NCBI GenBank assembly: GCA_052067355.1
Contig: JBQHQH010000011.1
Coordinates: 6,605 to 70,604 of the forward strand
Reading direction: 5' to 3'
DNA from: CABMKH01 sp040797625
GTDB taxonomy: Bacteria > Bacillota > Clostridia > Tissierellales > Tissierellaceae
DNA length: 64,000 bases
The translations under genes were made by a program, and so were the position numbers. The notes under the pieces are model-generated. The model was not told where the DNA came from, did no database searches, and saw nothing but the letters and a program-made list of their open reading frames with translations. Below, one piece after another: positions 42,185-50,157 of this stretch (the first letter of the stretch is position 1; every line of letters starts with the position of its first letter).

Positions 42185-43912
42185 ATGTCACTTCGATCTA
42201 AAATAATCACAGCATTTACATTATGTATTATATTGACTTTTACACCTATATTATTTATATTGCAGACCCATGTAAAAGACTCAAACATGAAACAATTAGA
42301 ATCTCAAACTCTACAATTAATAAGTTCAAAATCGACAGAAATAGGGTCTTGGCTCAATCAGAGAATTAGCGAAATTAGAATTATTCATGAATATCCACCT
42401 AGCAAAAATTTAGATTTTAAATATCTCAAACCATATCTGACTAATCTAAATATAGTTCTTAGAAATCAATATGGAAATCCAAACGAAACTTTTGCAATAG
42501 GTGGTCTCCAAGGTCATGGCTGGATAAATGATGAAATAACAATAGATGTGTCACAACGTGATTACTTTTTTAAAGCAATAAATGAGGATGTTGAGTATGT
42601 AATCAGTAATCCTGTTATCTCAAAATCTGACAATACCCATGCATTTATAATATGCTACCCCATTACAGATGAAAATGGAAAAAAAATAGGGTTTATAAAT
42701 GGAGCAGTAAATCTAGAACTACTGTCAAAAATCGCTGAAGAAATCAACATATATGATGGTTTTTCATGGATTATGAATAAAAATGCAGATACATATTCTA
42801 TTCTAAAGGAGGATTTAATAGAAAAATATATATCTGCAGATGAACTAGCCAAGATAATAGATGGCTCTTTAGAGAAAAATAGTGGTACCATAGAGACAAA
42901 AAACATTTCCAACAAAGATACAACTGTATTCTTCTCTTCAATTCCATATACAGAAAACTGGATATTATGTACTATGGTAGAAAATCATAAGATTCATGCA
43001 CAAACCAACAGCATCATAAATCTAGTTCTGACATTTGGAATGATATTATTGGGGATATCTATTTTACTGGCCATATTAGTATCTGGTTCTATTGTAAAAC
43101 CAATACACAGATTAAAAGAGAATATGATTCAAGTATCAAAGGGAAATCTAAACTCCTATTATGTAATAAAAAACAAAGACGAAATATCCATATTGGGAAA
43201 TGTCTTTAATAATATGTTAGATGATTTAAAAAAATCAATAGATGAAGTCTATAGAGTACAAAATCAAAAGCGTAGTGCAGAACTTAGAGCACTACAGTCT
43301 CAAATAAATCCCCATTTTTTATATAATACTCTAGATACAATTCAATGGAAATCCCTAGACTATAATGCATTTGAAGTTGCAGATATGATAAATGCACTAT
43401 CTAAATTTTTTAGAATCTCTCTTAGCGATGGTAGGGAGTTCATTACCATTGCAGATGAGATAGAACATGTTCGCAATTATTTAAAAATACAGGAAGTACG
43501 CTATCATGATAAAATGGATTATACTATCAATGTAGATAATGATATAGATCAATATTTAGTTCCTAAGATGATAATACAACCATTGGTAGAAAACTCCATT
43601 TACCATGGTCTAAAACCTAGAAGAGAAAGGGGAAACATAATTGTAAATATCAATCTACTAAAGCCATATATCTCCATAGAAGTAATAGATACTGGAATTG
43701 GAATGGACACAGATAAGTTAAAATCAGTCCAAGAAAACTTGATAAATTCCTATGAATCAGAGTATTATGGACTATACAATGTAAATGAAAGATTAAAATT
43801 ATCATTTAAAGATAAATATAGGCTAATTATTAAAAGTAAGAAAGATAAAGGAACTAAAATAACCATATTGATACCAATAATAAGTGAGGGATTTCAATGC
43901 TTAGAGCAATAA
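42185..43912 (+). CDS. Sensor histidine kinase, YesM-like with external Cache domain
   Basis: The 575-residue kinase has a membrane helix (8-27), an external sensor of about 240 residues with the Cache pattern (INDEITIDVSQRDYFFKAI near 115), a second helix near 275-300, a HAMP linker, and the YesM-type His_kinase domain with QINPHFLYNTLDTIQ near 375 and an ATPase domain ending in GIGMDTDKL and GLYNVNERL. GGAGG stands 6 bases before the ATG I use and is itself within an in-frame ATG four codons upstream. The stop overlaps the regulator gene by 16 bases. It faces the flavin reductase gene, whose substrate it may sense. Confidence 0.93.
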   Translation: MSLRSKIITAFTLCIILTFTPILFILQTHVKDSNMKQLESQTLQLISSKSTEIGSWLNQRISEIRIIHEYPPSKNLDFKYLKPYLTNLNIVLRNQYGNPNETFAIGGLQGHGWINDEITIDVSQRDYFFKAINEDVEYVISNPVISKSDNTHAFIICYPITDENGKKIGFINGAVNLELLSKIAEEINIYDGFSWIMNKNADTYSILKEDLIEKYISADELAKIIDGSLEKNSGTIETKNISNKDTTVFFSSIPYTENWILCTMVENHKIHAQTNSIINLVLTFGMILLGISILLAILVSGSIVKPIHRLKENMIQVSKGNLNSYYVIKNKDEISILGNVFNNMLDDLKKSIDEVYRVQNQKRSAELRALQSQINPHFLYNTLDTIQWKSLDYNAFEVADMINALSKFFRISLSDGREFITIADEIEHVRNYLKIQEVRYHDKMDYTINVDNDIDQYLVPKMIIQPLVENSIYHGLKPRRERGNIIVNINLLKPYISIEVIDTGIGMDTDKLKSVQENLINSYESEYYGLYNVNERLKLSFKDKYRLIIKSKKDKGTKITILIPIISEGFQCLEQ

Positions 43913-44655
43913 TAGCTGATGATGAAGAGGTAATAAGACAGGGTTTAAAAAAATTAATAGAATCCTATGATCTAGATCTATCAGTAATTGCCACTGCAAG
44001 AGATGGAGAAGAGGCACTAGCCTTAATAGGAAAATATCTTCCAGAGGTCATTTTAATGGATATAAATATGCCATTTATAAATGGATTAGATGTAATAGAA
44101 AAAACTAAAAAAATAGATCCTAATGCCAAGATTATAGTTATATCAGGCTATGACCAATTTCAATATGCTCAGAGAGCCTTGGAACTTGGAGTATTTAATT
44201 ATCTATTGAAACCTATAGACTACCGCAACTTTAAAGATATATTGCAAAAAGCCATAGACTCATATAAAAAGAGACTATGGGAAATCAATAGATTAAAAGA
44301 TGAAGATGGAGACTATCCCAGCTGCAGAGATATTGGAAACCAAGCCATACTATATATAAAGGAAAACTTTACAGACAATGATTTGTCTTTAAAGAATATT
44401 GCAGAAAAACTTCATATAAGTCAACCCTATTTGACTAAAATAATAAAAGAGAAGGTTGGAACTAACTTTACTGATTATCTAAATAAATTGAGAATAGAGA
44501 TGTCTATAAAATTGCTTTTAGACAAAAAACACTATCGTACAATAAATGAAATTTCCGATATGGTAGGTTATAGTACTCAACACTATTTCAGCAGAGCTTT
44601 TAAAAACTATATGGGAGTATCACCAAATCAATATAGAAATAATCAAGCGAAATAA
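43897..44655 (+). CDS. Response regulator with AraC-type DNA-binding domain, YesN-like
   Basis: The 252-residue protein has a receiver domain (D8-D9, phosphorylated Asp 55 in VILMDINMPF, Lys in LLKPIDY near 108) and an AraC helix-turn-helix pair (SLKNIAEKLHISQPYLTKII near 160; GYSTQHYFSRAFKNYMGVSP near 225). It is coupled to the kinase gene by a 16-base overlap. The likely target is the divergent flavin reductase gene; this is inference from position. A perfect terminator follows. Confidence 0.95.
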   Translation: MLRAIIADDEEVIRQGLKKLIESYDLDLSVIATARDGEEALALIGKYLPEVILMDINMPFINGLDVIEKTKKIDPNAKIIVISGYDQFQYAQRALELGVFNYLLKPIDYRNFKDILQKAIDSYKKRLWEINRLKDEDGDYPSCRDIGNQAILYIKENFTDNDLSLKNIAEKLHISQPYLTKIIKEKVGTNFTDYLNKLRIEMSIKLLLDKKHYRTINEISDMVGYSTQHYFSRAFKNYMGVSPNQYRNNQAK

Positions 44656-44687
44656 AATTACCAAGGTGATGTCACCTTGGTAATTTT
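44654..44687. terminator. Bidirectional terminator
   Basis: A perfect 16-bp stem (AAAATTACCAAGGTGA / TCACCTTGGTAATTTT) with a 2-base gap, between the convergent regulator and amidohydrolase genes. Confidence 0.88.
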
Positions 44688-44688
44688 A

Positions 44689-45846
44689 TTATCTCTTATA
44701 TACTACTTTTCCATCTATGATAGTTGCATATGTTTTAAAATCTACATCCTTAATAGGATTGCCATCAAATATGACTATATCTGCATCTTTTCCCTTTTCT
44801 ATGCTTCCTATTCTATCATCTAATCCTACAATTTCAGCTGCATTTATAGTTATAGCTTTTAGAGCTTCCATTTCATCTAACCCTGCTTTATGAGCAAGTC
44901 CCGCACATAGAGATAGATGTTGCAATGGAATTACTGGTGCATCTGTAGCTATGGCTATCTTTACTCCTGCTTCATTTAATACTCTAGGAGTATCAAAGGT
45001 CTTGTTCTTTAATTCAAATTTAGATCTATTTCCAAAGGTAGGTCCTACTATAGCTCCCTTATTTTCTTTAACCAAATCTTCTACTATTAAATGCCCTTCT
45101 GTACAATGGTCTAATGTAATGTCTAGATCAAATTCTTTAGCTATTCTCAAGGCAGTAAATATATCGTCTGCTCTATGGGCATGGGCTTTTAAAGGTATCT
45201 CTCCTTTAAGTACTGGTATCATAGCTTCCATCTTCATATTAAAATCTGGTGCCTTTGATGGATCTTTTGCATTCTCCTTTTTTTCCAAATATTCCTTTGC
45301 CTTAAACAATGTATTCCTAAGAATTGCAGCTGTAGCCATTCTAGTCATAGGAGACTTTTTCTGAGCATTATATACTCTCTTTGGATTTTCTCCAAAAGCT
45401 ATTTTCATAGCTATAGGTTCTTTTATTATCATATCATCTATTCTATGACCATATGTCTTTATTGCTGCAAAAGTTCCACCTATTACATTAGCACTCCCTG
45501 GTCCTGTTATAGCTGTAGTCACTCCACCTTCATATGCTTCCTTAAAGGATATATCCATAGGATTTATAGAATCTATTGCCCTCATTTCAGGGGTTACAGG
45601 GTCACTTACCTCATTGCCATCACTACCTTCAAACCCTATAGCCTCTTCCCACATCCCTAAGTGACAATGAGCATCTATAAATCCAGGTGTAACCATTCTA
45701 CCTTCTACATCCATAACTTCTGCATCTAATGGCGCTATGATATCTTTTCCTACTTCCACAATCTTCCCGCCATCTATTAATATAGAGCCATTTTCAATTA
45801 CTTCTCCACTCATGGTATATATAAGACCATTTTTAATAAACAACAT
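44689..45846 (-). CDS. Amidohydrolase (imidazolonepropionase-like)
   Basis: The 385-residue TIM-barrel hydrolase has the metal motif GFIDAHCHLGMW (HxH near residue 60), a histidine in PLKAHAHRADD near 220, DHCTEGH near 247, the late metal Asp in IATDAPVIPL near 305, and the family ending IGSIEKGKDADIVIFDG. Related proteins act on cyclic amides, imidazolones or dipeptides; I cannot assign the substrate. AAAGGAATG is about 10 bases before the ATG. It is 45 bases behind an orphan kinase gene and may share its transcript. Confidence 0.88.
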   Translation of the reverse strand: MLFIKNGLIYTMSGEVIENGSILIDGGKIVEVGKDIIAPLDAEVMDVEGRMVTPGFIDAHCHLGMWEEAIGFEGSDGNEVSDPVTPEMRAIDSINPMDISFKEAYEGGVTTAITGPGSANVIGGTFAAIKTYGHRIDDMIIKEPIAMKIAFGENPKRVYNAQKKSPMTRMATAAILRNTLFKAKEYLEKKENAKDPSKAPDFNMKMEAMIPVLKGEIPLKAHAHRADDIFTALRIAKEFDLDITLDHCTEGHLIVEDLVKENKGAIVGPTFGNRSKFELKNKTFDTPRVLNEAGVKIAIATDAPVIPLQHLSLCAGLAHKAGLDEMEALKAITINAAEIVGLDDRIGSIEKGKDADIVIFDGNPIKDVDFKTYATIIDGKVVYKR

Positions 45847-45891
45847 ACATTATCATTCCTTTACTTTAAATTTATAATTGCTATATTCCTT

Positions 45892-46632
45892 TTAGCATAT
45901 TTCAATAAAACCAGCTTCTGCTATAGGTAATGTAATAGTAAACTTTGTCCCTACGCCTAACTTACTTAGTACAGAGATTTCTCCACCATGGTTTTCAAAT
46001 ATATCCTTAGATATCTTAAGTCCCAATCCAGTTCCATTTTCCCCTTTAGTAGTGAATTTGTGCATGAATATCTTATCTATATTTTCCTCTGGTATTCCTA
46101 CTCCTGTATCCCATATCTCTAAAAATATAAATTCTCCACCTTCGTATAGATTAATTCCCAAAGTTCCACCTTTTTCTTCCATAGCCTCTATGGCATTTAA
46201 TAAAATATTTAAAAGTGCTTGTTTGATCTTATACTCATTGCAATATACCTTACTCAAAGAATTTATGTTTAGACTCAATTCTATCCTATTGCTTTGATCA
46301 GCCATAGAGTTTATCTTATGTTTTACCATATTCAGAGAATTCAAAACTATATTCCCAAATACCATGTTTTCCTTATATTCTGTATTGTACCCTTTTATGA
46401 AACCATAAAATTTATCTATAATATCTTTACAATCCAAGGCTGCTTTATTGATGGTATCCAGATTTTCCCTTACTCCAACTGATGTTACATCTAAAGCCGC
46501 CAATTGAGATAAACCTGATATTATTGCCAGTATATTTTTAAAATCATGAAACATAGTTTCTGATAGGCCAAATAAGGCATCAACATATTCTTGCGTTGCA
46601 ATATCTACTGTAGACATCTGTTTATCCTTCAT
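45892..46632 (-). CDS. Orphan soluble histidine kinase
   Basis: The 246-residue kinase has no membrane segment and no input domain beyond about 25 residues. The phospho-accepting histidine is His 29 in MFHDFKNILAIISG; the ATPase domain has LLNAIEAMEEKGG, DTGVGIPEENIDKIF and GTGLGLKISKDI. No response regulator is next to it. It starts 18 bases after the tex stop, with GGAGTGGAG before the ATG, so it is probably co-transcribed with tex. Orphan kinases in clostridia often act on Spo0A; here this is a possibility only. Confidence 0.9.
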   Translation of the reverse strand: MKDKQMSTVDIATQEYVDALFGLSETMFHDFKNILAIISGLSQLAALDVTSVGVRENLDTINKAALDCKDIIDKFYGFIKGYNTEYKENMVFGNIVLNSLNMVKHKINSMADQSNRIELSLNINSLSKVYCNEYKIKQALLNILLNAIEAMEEKGGTLGINLYEGGEFIFLEIWDTGVGIPEENIDKIFMHKFTTKGENGTGLGLKISKDIFENHGGEISVLSKLGVGTKFTITLPIAEAGFIEIC

Positions 46633-46650
46633 ACCATCTCCACTCCTTTA

Positions 46651-48750
46651 TCATATATCCCTCATACTAAGTGATATCCTACCCCTTGTCTTATCTATGT
46701 CTATTATCTTAACTTTGATTATGTCTCCCACCGTAACCACTTCATTGGGATGCTTTATAAATCTATTAGAAAGCTGTGATACATGGATTAGTCCGTCTTC
46801 TTTTACTCCTATATCTACAAATGCACCAAAATCTACTACATTTCTAACTGTACCATTTAAAACCATATCTACTTTTAAATCATCCATACTCAATATATCC
46901 TTTCTGAGTATAGGTTTTGGCATCTCATCCCTTGGATCTCTGCCTGGTTTTTCTAATTCCTTTATGATATCTACCAATGTAGGTTTACCTACATCCAATG
47001 TTTTAGATATCTCTTCTACGCCAAGATTCTTATAGTCCATACTCAAAACTTTAGATGCAATATCATAGGACTCCGGATGGACTCCAGTATTATCTAGAGG
47101 ATTTTCTCCTTCTGGAATTCTTAAAAATCCAGCACATTGCTCAAACGTCTTAGGTCCTAATCCCTTTACATCTAAGAGTTCCTTTCTATTTTTGAATTTA
47201 CCTCTTTCCTCTCTGTGAACAATCAAATTATTGGCAACTCTTGTAGATATTCCAGCTACATATTGAAGCAAGGAAGAACTTGCTGTATTTAAATCTACCC
47301 CTACTCTATTTACACTATCTTCTACTACACCAGTCAAGGCATCATTTAATTTTCCTTGATTTAAATCATGTTGATATTGTCCTACTCCTATATGCCTTGG
47401 ATGGATTTTTACTAACTCAGCTAGAGGATCCTGTAGCCTTCTACCTATTGAAATCGCCCCTCTAATAGTTACATCTAAATCTGGAAACTCTTCAATCCCT
47501 ACTTCAGAAGCAGAATATATGGATGCTCCTGCTTCACTCACTATTATATAGGATACATTTCCATTGTACTCTCTTAGGGTATCTGCAACAACCATTTCCG
47601 TTTCCCTAGAAGCTGTACCATTACCTATAGCTATAATATCTACATTGTATTTCTCTATTAGTTTCTTTAATATATCCTTTGTCTTTTCCACTTGTTTCTG
47701 TGGTTCAGTCGGATATACTGTAGTATAGTCTAGTAATTTTCCTGTTTCATCAGTAATAGCTACCTTACATCCTGTTCTAAATCCAGGGTCTATACCCATT
47801 ACAGTCTTCCCTTTAATCGGTGGTTGCATGAGTAATGGCTCTAAATTCATAGAAAATATCTTTATGGCATCTTCTTCTGCCCTTTCCGTTAAACTATTTC
47901 TCACCTCTCTTTCTATAGACGGAAATAGTAATCGCTTATATCCATCTTCTATTGATATATTCATATATTCAACTGTAGGAGATTCTCCCCCTACAAGCAT
48001 CTTAGCCTTTATTATATCTATCATTGTTTCTTCATCTATGGATATATTTACACGTAGTTTTTTCTCTTTTTCCCCTCTATTTATGGCTAATATTCTATGA
48101 TTAGCTATGTACTTTATAGGTTCTTTATAGTCATAATACATTTCATATACAGATTTTTCATCTTTATCTATTCCCTCTGATATCATAGTTCCATTTTTGA
48201 AAACTCTTTCTCTAATCACCTGCCTCAATTCAGGATCGTCAGATACTATTTCTGCTATGATATCCATAGCACCTTGTAGTGCATCTTCTCTGGTATTTAC
48301 TTCTTTTTCTTCATCTATATAATCCAAGATAACCTTTTCAAAGTCTTCTTCCTCTATCTTCTGTTCCAAGATTATCTTAGCTAAGCCTTCTAATCCCTTT
48401 TCTCTGGCAATAGTAGCCCTTGTCCTTCTCTTCTTTTTATATGGTCTATATAAATCTTCTACTCTTTGAAGTGTAGTAGCCTTTTCTATATCTAATCTTA
48501 GTTCCTTAGTCAATTTATTCTGTTCATCTATAAGTCTAATTACCTCTTCTTTTCTACTCTCTAAATTTCTCAGATAATCCAGTCTATTAGCTAAGTCCCT
48601 TATGGTAATATCTTGCATCTCACCCGTTTGCTCTTTTCTATATCTAGCTATAAAAGGTATAGTATTTCCATCATCTAATAGATCCACTACATTTTTCACA
48701 TGTTTTTCTCTAAGTCCGAACTCATCTACTAAAGTCTTTAGTATGTCCAT
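46651..48750 (-). CDS. tex: Tex family RNA-binding transcription accessory protein
   Basis: The 699-residue protein has the Tex layout: N-terminal helical domain (IPFIARYRKEQTGEM near 30), a YqgF-like RNase H fold (VMGIDPGFRTGCKVAI near 320), helix-hairpin-helix motifs (NRVGVDLNTAS near 490; RKELLDVKGLGPKTFEQCAGF near 530) and a C-terminal S1 domain (DLKVDMVLNGTVRNVVDFGA near 625). It binds RNA and influences transcription and ribosome rescue. AGGGGATG precedes the ATG. An orphan kinase gene follows within 18 bases. Confidence 0.97.
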   Translation of the reverse strand: MDILKTLVDEFGLREKHVKNVVDLLDDGNTIPFIARYRKEQTGEMQDITIRDLANRLDYLRNLESRKEEVIRLIDEQNKLTKELRLDIEKATTLQRVEDLYRPYKKKRRTRATIAREKGLEGLAKIILEQKIEEEDFEKVILDYIDEEKEVNTREDALQGAMDIIAEIVSDDPELRQVIRERVFKNGTMISEGIDKDEKSVYEMYYDYKEPIKYIANHRILAINRGEKEKKLRVNISIDEETMIDIIKAKMLVGGESPTVEYMNISIEDGYKRLLFPSIEREVRNSLTERAEEDAIKIFSMNLEPLLMQPPIKGKTVMGIDPGFRTGCKVAITDETGKLLDYTTVYPTEPQKQVEKTKDILKKLIEKYNVDIIAIGNGTASRETEMVVADTLREYNGNVSYIIVSEAGASIYSASEVGIEEFPDLDVTIRGAISIGRRLQDPLAELVKIHPRHIGVGQYQHDLNQGKLNDALTGVVEDSVNRVGVDLNTASSSLLQYVAGISTRVANNLIVHREERGKFKNRKELLDVKGLGPKTFEQCAGFLRIPEGENPLDNTGVHPESYDIASKVLSMDYKNLGVEEISKTLDVGKPTLVDIIKELEKPGRDPRDEMPKPILRKDILSMDDLKVDMVLNGTVRNVVDFGAFVDIGVKEDGLIHVSQLSNRFIKHPNEVVTVGDIIKVKIIDIDKTRGRISLSMRDI

Positions 48751-48844
48751 AAGTATACATCCCCTCTACCATTTATTACCATATGCTTAGTATTCTACAT
48801 ATATTTTAAAAATCCTTCTTTTTTTGAGAAATTCCCTAAATATC

Positions 48845-48873
48845 TAAAAAATTAAGCCCTTTAAGAAAGGGCT
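48845..48873 (-). terminator. Terminator after prfB
   Basis: AGCCCTT / AAGGGCT stem with a 5-base loop overlapping the stop codon, then TAATTTTTT on the minus strand. Confidence 0.75.
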
Positions 48874-49968
48874 TTTTGTTTTAGATATTCATTAATAAAT
48901 TCATCTAGATCTCCATCCATAACCCTATTGGCATCCCCCACTTCAGCATTGGTCCTATGATCCTTGACCATACTATATGGATGGAATACATAGGATCTAA
49001 TCTGAGATCCCCATGCAATTTGAGAGTAATTTCCTTGAAGATCTTCAATTTTTTCCTTTTTTTCCTCTTCCTTCAATTGTATTAATTTTGCCTTCAACAT
49101 ATTCATTGCAGTGGCTCTATTAGTATGTTGAGATCTCTCTGACTGACATTGTACCACTATTCCAGTAGGCAAATGTGTAATCCTTATTGCGGAATCTGTC
49201 GTATTTACGTGTTGTCCTCCAGCCCCAGACGACCTATACGTGTCAATTTTTAAGTCTTTTTCATTTATTTCAATATCTACATCATCATCTAACTGTGGAA
49301 ATACGTCTACACTAGCAAAAGAAGTATGTCTCTTACCAGAAGCATCAAATGGAGATATCCTCACTAATCTATGGACTCCCTTTTCACATTTCAAATATCC
49401 ATAAGCATTAAAACCTTTAACCAATAGAGTTACAGATTTAATGCCTCCTTCTGTATCAGACACTAGATCCAGTGTATCTACTTCATAGCCCTTGCTTTCA
49501 CACCATCTTCTATACATTCTCAAAAGCATCTCTGCCCAATCTTGAGCCTCTAATCCTCCTGCTCCTGAATGAATTGACAATATGGCATTATTTTTATCAA
49601 ACTCTCCATTCAACAGAGTAGATAGCTTAAATTTGTTAGCTTCCTTACTTAGTTTTTGTAACCCTACCTGAAGCTCTTTATGTTCTCCATAGTCTTCTGT
49701 CTCTAGAATAAGCTCTATTAATACCTCTAAATCCTCAATTTTACTGATCAAATCTTCATATCTATCTATCTCACTATTTAAACCTTTGATCTCCTGCATT
49801 ATCTTCTGAGCCCTATCTACATCATCCCAGAAACCAGGTTTATAGGATTCCTCTTCATTCTTAGCTATCTTTTTTCTCATACTATCTAAGTCAAAGAGAC
49901 CCCCCTAATTCTTCAACCATGTCCCTTATACCTCGTAACTTCTCTCTACTTATATTTATATCCTCCAT
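48861..49968 (-). CDS. prfB: Peptide chain release factor 2, with programmed +1 frameshift
   Basis: RF2 ends translation at UGA and UAA. The first 25 codons (start ATG 49968, behind AAGGAAGTG; MEDINISREKLRGIRDMVEE) end in CTT then an in-frame TGA. A +1 shift at CTT TGA C continues as DLDSMRKKIAKNEEES, giving 368 residues. The stop-codon recognition motif SPF is at 206-208 and GGQ, which triggers hydrolysis, at 250-252. Upstream of the slip lies AGGGGG, the internal Shine-Dalgarno that stimulates the shift. Low RF2 favours the shift, so the gene autoregulates. It is the third gene of the hpf-secA-prfB order common in Firmicutes. Confidence 0.97.
49890..49905 (-). other. RF2 programmed frameshift site
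   Basis: AGGGGGGTCTCTTTGAC on the minus strand: stimulatory Shine-Dalgarno-like run, slippery CTT, UGA and the following C, as in most bacterial prfB genes. The base skipped is the T at 49893. Confidence 0.95.
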
Positions 49969-50157
49969 TAAATCACTTCCTTATATATTTCAATTTACAA
50001 TTCACAATTATTAAAACCATAACATATTAACATTTAAGAATTTAAATATAGATGAATTTGAATGTCTTTGGTAATTAGACTTTATTTTCAACAGAAAAAA
50101 TATTAGTCTAATAAAAAACATGAGTGAATATAGGCTTAAATTCTAAATGTCTATTTT

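Noticed and set aside
50074..50112. ATTAGACT / AGTCTAAT stem-loop after secA as terminator
   Set aside because: The loop is long and no U-tract follows on the minus strand; too weak to list.
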